DNA from: Glycine soja
Lineage: Eukaryota > Streptophyta > Magnoliopsida > Fabales > Fabaceae
Length of the DNA: 64,000 bases
Direction of reading: 5' to 3'
Assembly (NCBI RefSeq): GCF_004193775.1
Contig: NC_041016.1
Coordinates: 10,689,395-10,753,394, forward strand
Part shown: in pieces, positions 11,314 through 27,097 of the stretch
How positions within the stretch are numbered: position 1 is the stretch's first letter
How the letters are laid out: every line of letters begins with the position of its first letter
The notes under the pieces: model-generated
Told to the model about the DNA's origin: nothing
The model's input: only the letters and a program-made list of their open reading frames with translations
The model's database searches: none
Made by a program: the position numbers and the translations under genes

Positions 11314-12991
11314 CTATGAAATGTTATTAAAAATTGTAGTATAGAATCTCATACAATTTTGTTTGTTAGAGACGTCTAAGTAGGCAATATTCTTCACTGT
11401 TTGATTCCCCAATGCTTTGCTGGGACTTACAGGAATACTCTGCTCATTCCTGAAAAAGTTTTCTGGGTCAACCGCAGTCTTAACCTTGACAAGCCTCTGA
11501 AGATTGTCATTGAAGTATTTGGCCCCATAAACTTCTTGAAAGCTATTCTTACCAAAGCTGTTAACACCAATATCAAGATCCCTATAATTCAAGAAGGCAC
11601 TTCTGGGATTCTTCGACACATATGGGGTCATGCAACTGTGCAGCTCCCTAGTCTGATTTAAGAAATTCTGAGCCGCTGCAGGTGAAGGATCTTTCCAGCT
11701 CACTGAGTACCGAGCCTTGAACAAGTTCCCCTTACGGTGTGGAAACGGTGTCGCATCAGAAGGAATCTGAGCCATTTTCCCTCTGTAAGGGTTGAACACA
11801 AGTCCCATTTCCCCCAATTCAATCATCTTCTTCCATATAATCTCCAATCCTTCTCTGGGATTAGCATTCTGAACATAATCAGATTTTCTTTTCAGAAACA
11901 TAGTTGAGTTGCCGAACCAATAGGGTTTCAGGTTTGGCACCATTTTTAGAACCCTGATCGTCGTTAAACCAGGCAACAGAATCAATCCAATGCGCCTCAG
12001 TGCAATTCACCTTCTTTAACCCTAGAAGCGGAAACTCCTTCTCCAAAATTGGCAGAACCTCGTTAGCCTCTCCCAGGAACAAAGCCATAACAGAGGCTCT
12101 AACGGTTTTCCCTGAGGGCGCCAATAGTAACCTCATGAAAAGCCTGTCATCAGTTGTTGGCGCCACCTGCTGCCACTACAACACAAGGTCAGTGGCATTC
12201 TCTTCCAAAGTCTTGTCAACGCGGAAAAAGGTAACCGTTTCAGGCACGGGAACAATTTTAATAGTAAACAACACTACGACACCAAAACTCGCTACTCTGC
12301 CTCCTCTAATAGCCCAGAAGAGATCATCCCCCATTGTTTGCCTGTTTAGAAGATTTCCTTTGACATCAACAATTTGCGCGTCGATGACATTATCAACGGA
12401 TAAGCCATATTTTCTCAACATGTTACCGTACCCTCCTCCGCTGATATGGCCACCGACGGCAACAATGGGACACACTGATGCGGGGAAGCCATGGACCTTA
12501 CTGCTGTCCCAGATCCTATAATAAACCTCGCCTAGCGTGGCACTGGCTTGGCCCATGGCAACCTCGTTTTTTACATCCACTGTGATTCTGTGAAGGTTGA
12601 ACATGTCGAGGAGGATAAAGGGATTCTGGGAGACGTACGAGAGGCCCTCATAATCATGGCCTCCACTCCTGATTCTGAGTTGAACGTTGGTGCTTTTTGC
12701 GCATATTACAGTGGCCTGGACGTGCGATTCTTGGAGGACAGTGACAATGAGTAACGGCTTTGGCGTCAAGGGGGTGTTCAAACGAGCGATGTAGTTTGGG
12801 AGCACGGTGGTGAAGTTAGGGTTGGTATTGTCAAAAACTATGTTGGAGTGTGGGGTTGAGGAGTTTGCATGCTGTGTGAGGCACGAAAGGAAAGTGTCAG
12901 AGAGTGGGGGATTTGGGGGTTGTGCCGACGAAGTTGAAACAGACAGAAAAACAAAAGCAGTGAAAAGATAGGCCAAACTAGGTTTTGCCAT
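11314..12991 (-). pseudogene. BBE-like oxidoreductase pseudogene 2
   Basis: Starts with ATG at 12991 and a signal peptide, and keeps a full N-terminal half: RSGGHDYEG with the FAD-binding His, and CPIVAVGGH with the Cys (GASV before it). The frame is then stopped by TAG at 12178-12176, where relatives read Q in LVLQWQQ-like sequence. The second half is open again, but a net 5-bp deletion near 11905-11925 shifts the frame between PETLL and FLKRKSDYV. The original stop is also lost, adding about 26 residues after the usual NEQSIP end. There is no intron at the site where the gene at 1673-3413 has one. A fold-back element sits 12 bp upstream of the ATG. The first 271 codons could still make a truncated protein, but without the C-terminal domain activity is unlikely. 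Confidence 0.85.
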
Positions 12992-13003
12992 TGTCGTGTG
13001 TTA

Positions 13004-13162
13004 ATGATATCATGACGAGATAACAGAATCTGTGAAGTTATGTGCAATTATTATATTATTCCGTATTATTAGCCTGTCATCTCATCACAGGCTAATAAAA
13101 CGCGATAATATAATAATTACACATAATTTCACACAAATTCTGTCATCTCATGATATCATTAT
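13004..13162. mobile_element. 159-bp fold-back MITE with 8-bp direct repeats
   Basis: Nearly the whole element is one hairpin. The left arm (13004-13078) and right arm (13090-13162) are complementary with a few mismatches around a loop of about 9 bp. The ends read atgatatcatga and tcatgatatcatt. The 8-mer gtgtgtta flanks it at 12996-13003 and 13163-13170, as expected for a hAT-type target duplication. Confidence 0.75.
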
Positions 13163-13170
13163 GTGTGTTA

Positions 13171-14257
13171 TTGTATGGTGACTTGGTGGAGGGTTAAGGG
13201 GAAATTTTTTACATAAAGATGAGTTTGATCCCACAGATTTTTATATCACTATTGGGGCCGGCTTCGTAATTATGATCATAAATTCAAGCATTCGTTCATT
13301 CAGTGGTCGTCCAATCCTGGAACATGCATGCGGGTATGATTCAATAATTTTCAACGAATTCTTTCACTTTTAGTGTGTAGGGTGGTTACCATGTCTGAAT
13401 GCATATATTTCGGGGTGCATTTATTACTACGAGATATTTAGTGTGCAGAGGGGCGACTTTTGATTGGTGGAGTTATTAGCTTTTGATATGTCTTATTTGC
13501 CTGATTTGTGGGATATTTGTTTTGTATAGTGGGTGCTTATTAACTATGCTGTGATAAAAGCGAAAATAGATTTTAACCAGTATAATAATCCGTGTGATCC
13601 ACACATGTTGATTTGTATTTGTGAAAATAATTATGAATATTTATTAATATATTTTCTTAACATTTAAGAACAAATATACTCATTGAGTCTTAAGAAACAT
13701 TTTAAACAAATTGTAATAGAAACTAACATTTTAAACAAATAAGCTTACATATTTGCCAGTTTTTGAGTTCATTCTTGAGATCCCTCAATGCTTTTGCTGG
13801 AAATTAGGTTAACGTGAAAGCACTGCTGCTACTTTCATGTTTTGAAATAATGTTCCAATTGATCTTCCTTTCCCTTGTGTGTTGTTTTGGTTGCTGCAAA
13901 GGAGTTGATATAAGTTAGCTTAGGATAGGATTATATAGATAGAAGCAATAACATAAAAATGTACTTAGAGAAAATTTGAAGCCAATGGCTCACCCTCTAA
14001 ATAGATAATGGCAAGAATAGAAAGGGTGTGATCTTAAAGAACGAATTTTCTTCTACAATACTCCCTGTCATGGATAGAAAAAATTGAATTGAATTTGAAG
14101 CGCTAAAGTGGTTCTTAAGAATAAGATCATTGAAATTCATCCTTATGTGTTAGCAAATTAAAAAATCTATCAACTATGTCAAATAAAGTAAAAAGTATTC
14201 TAAATAAAAAACTATTTGTTAGCATATGTCATATATGGAAGCCGAGTATACCAACGA
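13171..14257. other. Intergenic sequence ending in a gag remnant
   Basis: No gene in 13171-14190. The last 60 or so bases (14200-14257) continue, on the minus strand, the decayed Gypsy gag found at 15934-16620 on the far side of the inserted LTR element. Confidence 0.5.
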
Positions 14258-15928
14258 TGTTAGGAGGGACAAAACAAACCCGAAAAAGCACCAATAAGGG
14301 TACAAATCCCTTGGTGGATTTCCTTTAACAGAATCTGTTAGAAGGTACTGAGCTGTCAGGAGGATATTGATTCATAGGAAATATGCTATTGGCATATTGC
14401 TTCCCATCGTGCAGCACTGCATTGTCGCCTTTCCACTTTTCTATTATTTTCTTTTCGCATTCTAGCACCTTCTCTTTTCGTAGCAGCACCCTTGGCTAGT
14501 GCATCTATTATCTATATAAGGGATGCTTAGTATGTAATAGAGAAGAACAGAAAAATAATACAAGTTTTCTTCCTTATCCTTCTCTCTTATGGAGGTTCCT
14601 AGCCCTCGAAGCTAGACTGTTCTTTTTCATGCTTCTGTGCGTAACAATTGGTGCTTTCATTGAGCTCCAATGACTGCCTTCCATGGTTGCCATGCCAACC
14701 CACACCACCCGCCAAACCACCTCTTCATTGCATCCTCTCCACATTACCCTCCATCAGCAACCACCTCTGTCAGACTCATCCCTTCCATTTCAACACACAT
14801 CTCAAATGGCGGACCACCTCGAGGCCGCCATGGCCAAACTTGCTGCAGCTCAACTCCGCTTCGTCGTGACCCAAGCTTCCATGGAATCCAAACTGGATGC
14901 CATTTTTCTAAAACTGCCAATCCCGTTAACCAGCCACCACTACCAATCTTCTTCCTCCGTGCAGTCACCACCGTTGCCTCCGCTTTCCAGGTTGACTGTG
15001 CCTTCATGCCCGGTGCCAATGCAACAAAGCCAATCACCCATGTCGACTCCGCCATCCATGTCGACTCCGCAACCCATGCTGATTCCGTTTCCATGCCCCA
15101 CACCCATGCAACCAAGTCCCGCATCATTATCGGCTCCACTTCCCATGCAGACTGTGCCTCCATGTCCTGCACCTGTGCAACCATTCCTTGCACCATTGCC
15201 GGCTCCACTTCCTATGCCTCTACCTACCTCCCCGATCTCCGCCACACTCGTGCCACTTTTTCATGCAACAAGCTCTTTCGTACTGTTGCTTAGTATGGCC
15301 ATGCAATAGCTCCTAATGACAAGGCTCTCGAAGGGAAAAACATGACGTTGTTTGAGATGGAAACTGAATATTATGGGTTTGCTATGGTCGCACGCAAATG
15401 CCAACCGGTTGCCTTTGCACTATGCACAACTGCGAAACCAGGTGCATTTCACTGGAATAGACCTTGGGATTCGGTATTGCTTTTGGAAGCCATGGTTTGA
15501 AAACCCAACACCTTGAGGACAAGGTGTTTTTGATGGGTCAGGAAATGTTAGGAGGGACAAAACAAACCAGCAAAAGCACCACTAAGGGTACAAACCCCTT
15601 GGTGGATTCCCTTTAACAGAATCTGTTAGAAGGTGCTGAGTTGTCAGGAGGATACTGGTTCATAGGGAATATGCTATTGGCATATTGCTTCCCATCGTGC
15701 AGCACTACATTGTCGCCATTTTCCACTTCTCTGTTATTTTCTTTTTGCATTCTAGCACCTTCTGTTTTCATAGCAGCACCCTTGGCTAGTGCCTCTATAT
15801 AAGGGATGCTTAGTAGGTAATAGAGAAGAACTGAAAATAATACAAGTTTTCTTCCTTATCCTTCTCTCTTATGGAGGTTCCTAGCCCTCGAAGCTAGACT
15901 GTTCTTTTCCGTGCTTCTGTGCGTAACA
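14258..15928 (+). mobile_element. Deletion-derived non-autonomous LTR retrotransposon A
   Basis: LTRs at 14258-14646 (389 bp) and 15546-15928 (383 bp) begin TGTTAGGAGG and end GTAACA; a perfect 5-bp target duplication aacga lies at 14253-14257 and 15929-15933. A TATATAAGGGA promoter-like motif is in each LTR. The sequence after the left LTR (attggtgctttcattgag) is a likely primer-binding site. The 899-bp interior holds only a proline-rich gag-like frame and, just before the right LTR, a frame reading HLEDKVFLMG that resembles the tail of Gypsy polyproteins; protease, RT, RNase H and integrase are absent. It lies nested in an older Gypsy gag. Confidence 0.9.
14806..15309 (+). CDS. Proline-rich gag-like ORF of LTR element A
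   Basis: 168 codons starting MADHLEAAMAKLAA; the frame is open upstream to an ATG at 14683. The first 40 or so residues look like a short coiled coil (LEAAMA.LAA...LR......ASM..KLD) and match the start of the ORF in element B at 31795. The rest is low-complexity Pro/Ser/Met repeats (PMQ, PCPAP, PAPLPMP). No zinc knuckle or protease. Overlapping long frames on the opposite strand are shadows of this composition. Confidence 0.5.
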   Translation: MADHLEAAMAKLAAAQLRFVVTQASMESKLDAIFLKLPIPLTSHHYQSSSSVQSPPLPPLSRLTVPSCPVPMQQSQSPMSTPPSMSTPQPMLIPFPCPTPMQPSPASLSAPLPMQTVPPCPAPVQPFLAPLPAPLPMPLPTSPISATLVPLFHATSSFVLLLSMAMQ

Positions 15929-15933
15929 AACGA

Positions 15934-16620
15934 CTTAGTGTTGCATCCTTGAAAGACATCAGAAAATTCCTAAATAATATATAATCGCCATTGGTGAATA
16001 GATTTACCTTTGTTGTGTACGCATCAATATGTTCATTCGGGTCAGTCGTGTCATCATATCTCTCCAAATTGAATGGTTTCCACCTTATTTAGAGGCAGAG
16101 GTACTTCTATATATGATCCCATCAATAAATGGATGTCGATGTACTCCTCCATGTGAGTATTAGTACCTTGGTATTCAGAATCCACATCAGTGAATGCTGG
16201 AATGCTTGGCTCCTGTTCAAATTATTGATTATGTGCTCAGATATCTGCATTCTGCCGATGCAAGGCCTGCAAAACTTCTTCATGTTGTCTACGCAAGGCT
16301 TCGATGTCTTTAGCATTGAACTACTTCCAACTGTTCCCGTATTTCTTTTATAATCAAGTTCTCCTCCATCCCGAATTGTGTAGTTGCACTACAATCTTTG
16401 TCGTGTTAGTACCATGAAAACTTGGTGGACAAAGGAAATATTGCTTCAGGCGCAGTGGGCATCAAATGTTCTCTTACCGACTTCTGAAGAGCTCCTGATG
16501 TGACCTTCAACTATGTAGATTGATCTGATCTCGAACTGGTTCTTTTATCTTTTCTGAACTGCTAGTTGGTTTGTCAAGCTCCTTCGTGCACTTGTGGGTA
16601 CTTGCTACAATGCTCAAGTT
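15934..16620 (-). pseudogene. Decayed Gypsy-type gag, split by LTR element A
   Basis: Minus-strand frames resemble the N-terminal part of plant Gypsy gag. A stretch at 16122-16316 is rich in Q, R and E like the coiled region before the capsid. Then comes DTTDPNEHIDAYVTK (compare the family's STDP..H), then FKDATLS at 15934, followed across element A by RWYTRLPYMTYA ending near 14200. Joining across the 5-bp target duplication restores the family's A..W...LP motif, confirming that element A inserted into this gag. Several stops and shifts; not functional. Confidence 0.65.
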
Positions 16621-18340
16621 AGATGGCATGAGGAAATTTTAGAAATTGAAATTTATTTTAAAAAATAGATAAGTATTAAGTTTTATATAAAATACTTACA
16701 ATTATATGTTTTTCAAAACAATTCAAGAACATATAATAGAACGTATATTGACTAAAAAATAAATTAAATAGAAATGTTAATTATCAATTTCACATGTGAC
16801 TAATAACCATAATGAATTTCTAACAAATTAATATTTACCAATAAAAAAAATAATCATCATCAATTTATAATACAAATTGGTATATGGGTGGATCATAAGT
16901 TTTTACAAAAAGTTCATATTATTCTCTTTTGACAAACATTTAGTGCAACCTGAAACCGATATTGGGTTTGTTTTCATAAAGATTACACAATAATATGTTT
17001 GGACTCAAGCATTAGAAGCCCCAAACACGTCAGAACCTAAAAACATGGCCAAGAACAAGACCATAGGGGAACAATAAAAATGAAAATAAATGATAAAAAA
17101 TATTTACTTTTGTGTTTCAAAGTTTAAGTTGTCAACCCCTTATACAATATTCATAAGTTTATCCCATTTGGAAAAATTAATAAGAAATAGTCTTTATTTC
17201 CTAAATAATCATAAAAAAATCCATTAAAGGAAAAACTAATAATGGTCATTTGATTACAAATGCAATCATTTATAATCTTTAAAATACTCCTTCCATCCTT
17301 TCAAAAAAAAATAAAAATAATCCTTTCATTCCTAATTATAAGACATTATTAAATAATTCACATGTATTAAGAAAGTTTTGTTAATTTAGTTATTAACATT
17401 AAATCTATATGTAATTGTAATATTTTTCAAAACTAGGCATAAATAATTAATTTATGGAGAGAGAATAATAGTAGTGAATTTTATTTTTAAAAATTAAACT
17501 CTTAAATTCTCCAATTTCTCAATCCTCAAAAGAGAGAAAAAGAAATAATCCATGACATTTATTATTTATGGACTAAAATAATTAATGCAAGGGATAATTA
17601 GAAAAGAGTACTTAAAAAGGACAAAGAAATTTTAAAATCATATCTTATATTTAGGGATGATGAAAGTATAATAGAAGAATGCATTTGAGCTATATTGTAA
17701 TGAATAACAAATGGTAAAAAAAGAAGAAGAAGAAATAGGAAAAAAATACGTAAATATATAATTATTTAAAGGAAGGATAAAATGATCAATTTTATTCATG
17801 AAAGTATAAGACACAATTAATTTAATCCTTAAAAATAATTAAATAACAAAAAGATTCTTGAGAGACTCTTTACTGTCACTTTAGTTTCAAATTTAATTAT
17901 TTTTTTTTCATTTTAATTCCCAACTTAATTAATATTGGCACCTTTAAGTCATAAAACTTTCTGAAGTTTAGATTAAAGTGAAAAATTACGCTTCCATGAA
18001 CTTTTTGTCATTCAATTACTTCAGGGGGTTAAATTGATAGCACTTTGTATTCTCATAGTTAAAATTGTTTATTTATCCTTAAAGGAAAGAAGCAAAGTCA
18101 TGGATTTTTATATGATGAGTCAAAATTCTATTTTATTAACTTCCATAAACGTTATTTCCATATTTCTAGTTTGAAAATTAAATTCATTAGGTTTTTTTTT
18201 TCCTTCTAGGACATTGACCAGGAATGATTATTCTTTCAAGTTTCAAAGACTTGTTAGAGTCAACACTCTCCCTAATTAATGTTCAAAAGTCAAGGAAGAT
18301 GAGTGACACGGCATCAGTTAGCACATAGCACTCACACCCT
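16621..18340. other. AT-rich intergenic sequence
   Basis: No gene or clear repeat seen over about 1.7 kb; mostly A/T runs. Right end is the promoter side of BBE-like pseudogene 3. Confidence 0.4.
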
Positions 18341-18344
18341 TGTG

Positions 18345-18353
18345 TATAAATTA
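18345..18353 (+). promoter_or_regulatory. TATA box of BBE-like pseudogene 3
   Basis: TATAAATTA lies 42-50 bp upstream of the first ATG (18395), compatible with a short leader. Confidence 0.5.
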
Positions 18354-18805
18354 AACCGCACTCACCTTCGACCAAGTCACACATCAATAGTAACATGACA
18401 ATGGCAAAACCTAGTTTGGCCTATCTTTTTGCTGCTTTTCTTCTTCTAATTGTCTCCATTTCATTGTCAAAACCATCCCCAAAATCCTCACTCTATGACA
18501 CTTTCCTTCACTGCTTCACACAGCACACAAACTCCTCAACCCAATTCTCCAACATAGTCTTCCCCCAAAGCAACCCCAAATTCCCCTTTGTCACCCAAAA
18601 CTACATCCGAAACGCGCGTTTCAACACCCCCTTGACGCAAAAGCTGTTACTCATCGTCACTCCCCAGGTAGAATCGCATGTCCAGGCCACTGTAATATGC
18701 GCCAAAAGCGTCAACGTTCAACTCAAAATCAGGAGTGGAGGCCATGATTAAGAGGGTATCTCGTACATCTCCAAGACACCCTTTATCATCCTCGACTTGT
18801 TCAAC

Positions 18806-24012
<5,207 letters not shown>

Positions 24013-24831
24013 TAGTGGCAGCAGGTGGCGCCAACCACTGATGAGAGGCTTTTCATGAGGCTGTTATTGCAGCCCGTGAGTTCCAAGGTTGTGAAGGGAG
24101 GGAACACCATTAGAGCCTCGGTTGTGGCTTTGTTTCTCGGAGGGGCTAACGAGGTTGTGCCGATTTTGGCGAAACAATTTCCGCTTCTTGGGTTAAGGAA
24201 GGAGAATTGCACTGAGGTGAGTTGGATGGATTCGGTTCTTTGGTGGGACGATGATAAGAGTCTGAAAAATGGTGCCAAACCTGAAACCCTATTGGATAGG
24301 CATGCCAACACTGCTGATTTCCTTAAAAGAAAATCTGATTATGTTCAGAAAGCTATTCCCAGAGAAGGGTTGGAGTTTATATGGAAGAGGATGATTGAGT
24401 TGGGGAAAACGGGGCTTGTGTTCAACCCTTATGGAAGGAAAATGGCTCAGGTTTCTTCTATGCGACGCCTTTTCCACACCGTAAGGGGAACCTGTTTAAG
24501 GTTCAATACTCTGTGACTTGGAAAGATCCTTCACTTGCTGCGGCTCAGAATTTCTTGAATCAGGCTAGGAAGCTGTACAGTTACATGACCCCTTTTGTGT
24601 CCAAGAATCCAAGAAGTGCCTTTTTGAATTATAGGGACCTTGATATTGGTGTTAACAACTTTCGTAAGAATAGCTTTCAAGAAGGGGAGGTTTATGGGGC
24701 AAAGTACTTCAATGGCAATTTTCAGAGGCTCATCAAGGTTAAGACTGTAGTTGATTCGACAAACTTTTTCAGGAATGAACAGAGTATTCCCCTAGCTCCG
24801 AGCAAAGCATAGGGAATCAAACAGTGAAAGA

Positions 24832-24885
24832 ATATTTCATACTTGTATTTTTATTTTTTTTGGTAAGGATATTTCATACTTGTAT
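24832..24885 (-). mobile_element. Micro-retroposition 3: 20-bp insertion with 17-bp target duplication
   Basis: Perfect 17-bp direct repeats atatttcatacttgtat at 24832-24848 and 24869-24885 flank 20 bp that on the minus strand read CCTTACC followed by A8, T, A4. It lies just after the stop of BBE-like pseudogene 3. The ACC-A(n) end matches the other two micro-insertions in the window. Confidence 0.85.
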
Positions 24886-25394
24886 GAGTTTCTATATTAT
24901 TTTTTAATAATATTTTATACTTCTTTATAATACAATATTATTTTATTTTTTTAATTTTAGTCCTTATAAATTGTGTTAATTTTTTTATTTTTCTTAAAGT
25001 GCCGTCTAAATTACTTTTTTCATTGTTCAAGTGCTATTTAGTATTTAAATTGTTTTAGGGATAAAAAATAAAATAAATAAAATTTATAAAAATTAAGAAA
25101 AAAAATTGTAAGGATGAAAATAAAAAAATATTAAATTATAAAAACTAAAAGGTTATTTAAGTCAAATAATTAACTTGATTCCTAATCAGATTAATTGTTA
25201 ATTTGATATGATCCCCTCGTAAACAAATTCTCAAACCATCAGAAACCTCACATGATTAATAGATTAAATACTCTCAAATGGATAACTAAACATCAAATTG
25301 TAACAAAATTAGCTGTAATTAACCTAATAGGTAGGATAAAACACCGATAAAACAAACCAAACAATAAGGACTGTCTAACGATAAATTAATTATC
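24886..25394. other. AT-rich intergenic sequence
   Basis: Nothing recognised; 3' flank of pseudogene 3. Confidence 0.4.
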
Positions 25395-26400
25395 CTTTCT
25401 CAATCTCTTCATACTTTTTTTTTTCATGATCTTGGTTGCGACTAAATTGTCCACCGAGTTTTGCTTTTTAAGCTAGAGAATACTTGCATTAAATTGAATG
25501 AATATACCATATGTTAGAAGATGGCTTAGCTGAATAGTCAAACTGAACATGTGAATACAATATTGTACTTACGGTGACATATTTTCCCAAGGTTTTAAAT
25601 TGTTGTTGTAGTCTCGATTTTGTCATGATTCTTGATATTGATATCGAGAGAAATTACATATAAATGGAACTGATGTGGCTGTAATTTTAATCACGTTACG
25701 GTCACAAAGATCAAACAAATCTTGACGTTATGTCTGAAATTACAGTTAAGGACATTTCTTTTTTAAGCCTTGTATATTATATATTTGTATAAGAGGACTA
25801 CACGTATGGAAGAGGTTAACATGCAGAACATCTCAATCTCAACATTAATAGTAACTCAGGGCCAAGGCTATCCAAATAAAAATATGTTGCTCAGAAACAT
25901 CCATTAAACAATAAACATAAGAGCAAAAAAAAAGGAAACTAATTACCAAGAATCCTTATTATACTGCACGTATATATCTGATATATAGCAGGATACATAC
26001 ATTGCCAAAGGATCATTGGTTGCCCTTCAAGGTTAAGGATTACAACTGTGACCTAACTAGTCGGACTAACATATATGAAGAGCTCCCTTTCTTCCTTTTG
26101 CTCCCTTGATGATTGCAAACGCTGTCCCATGATCTGAACTTGGGATTCATATTGACCTTGGCTGGAAGAAAGAAGAGTTAGTGCCAAAACGTTTGCTGAT
26201 AAGAGCAAACACAAGGTGACAATACAATAATGGTGCTCAGGTGAAGAAAACTTGTTGGTTTTAGTAAGTGGCTTTTAATTTGTAAGTGAAATGGAAAGTG
26301 GAGGAAAGGATCTTCCTGGCATATGCCTTACTCACTCTGCTTTGTGTTTGCTTTTCTGATTCACTTTTTTTATATATCTTTTTCTAACATAATCTGACAC
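25395..26400. repeat. Duplicated block, copy 2 (partner at 5190-6185)
   Basis: Matches copy 1 in the same orientation over about 25395-25590 and 25800-26400, including the minus-strand TATA box (26369-26376) and the short reading frame downstream. Confidence 0.75.
26053..26253 (-). pseudogene. Possible small secreted-peptide gene, copy 2 (start codon lost)
   Basis: A 66-codon open frame ends at TAG 26055-26053 and begins, by alignment with copy 1, at an AAG (26253-26251) where copy 1 has ATG. A TATATAAA box lies at 26369-26376. The frame has a hydrophobic stretch (TLCLLLSANVLALTLLSS, about residues 13-30) followed by a polar, charged tail (GQYESQVQIMGQ, then a Glu/Lys/Arg-rich run), the build of a small secreted peptide precursor. 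No known peptide family is recognised. The next ATG in frame is only near the middle of the tail. Coding status is uncertain. Confidence 0.3.
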
Positions 26401-27097
26401 CTGCATTTAGTTTAGGAATCTACCAAGAAAATTCTCCCTAGTGACATTTATGTGTTAAGGATGTCATCAATTGGCCTAAATTCAATCTAGCTATCTGCTG
26501 AAATAATTGGTAATGGATCAAGAATCCAGGTTTGAATATAAACAATTACTAAAGAAAATTTTATAAATATGAATGCGGTTCTCTATATATTATATATGTT
26601 TGATCTATGGTTCTCAATATATTAGATATAAAATGACTAAAATATGTTTTTTTTTTGTGAAATTGATAGTTTAAATTTAATTCTTCTAAAAAAATTTGTT
26701 CTCTTAAAATTATAATATATAATTTTTTGACTTGGAGCAAGGTATAGGGTAGATTTTTTTACACCCATTATATATAACTGATGTAAAAAAGTTATAGTTC
26801 AAATATCTGAAATTTTTTATGAACCAAAAATGACAAGTTATAAGTTTATGAGAATGAAAAATATATCAAAATTTTTATAGGAATAAAATCTAAATTTTGC
26901 AAATCTTATAATGACAAAAAAATATATCTGAGCATATATATATATATATATATATATATTTGAATTTTCATCCAATAAAAAATAACATGAATAATGTATG
27001 TTTATTAATTTTTATAATAATTAGTATGTTAAAAATAATACCAATAATAATTTTCTGTCAGAAAAAAAATCTTATTTCACGTTAATTTAGATTGACT
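26401..27097. other. AT-rich intergenic sequence
   Basis: Contains a short (TA)n run at 26934-26960. No gene seen. Confidence 0.4.

Noticed and set aside
14744..15245. Long open frames on the minus strand opposite the proline-rich ORF of element A
   Set aside because: They mirror the low-complexity Pro/Met coding on the plus strand; no homology and no start context.
26040..26110. GGGAGCTC-containing string in the copy 2 block, resembling part of miR319
   Set aside because: Only about 9 bases agree and no hairpin with a complementary arm was found.
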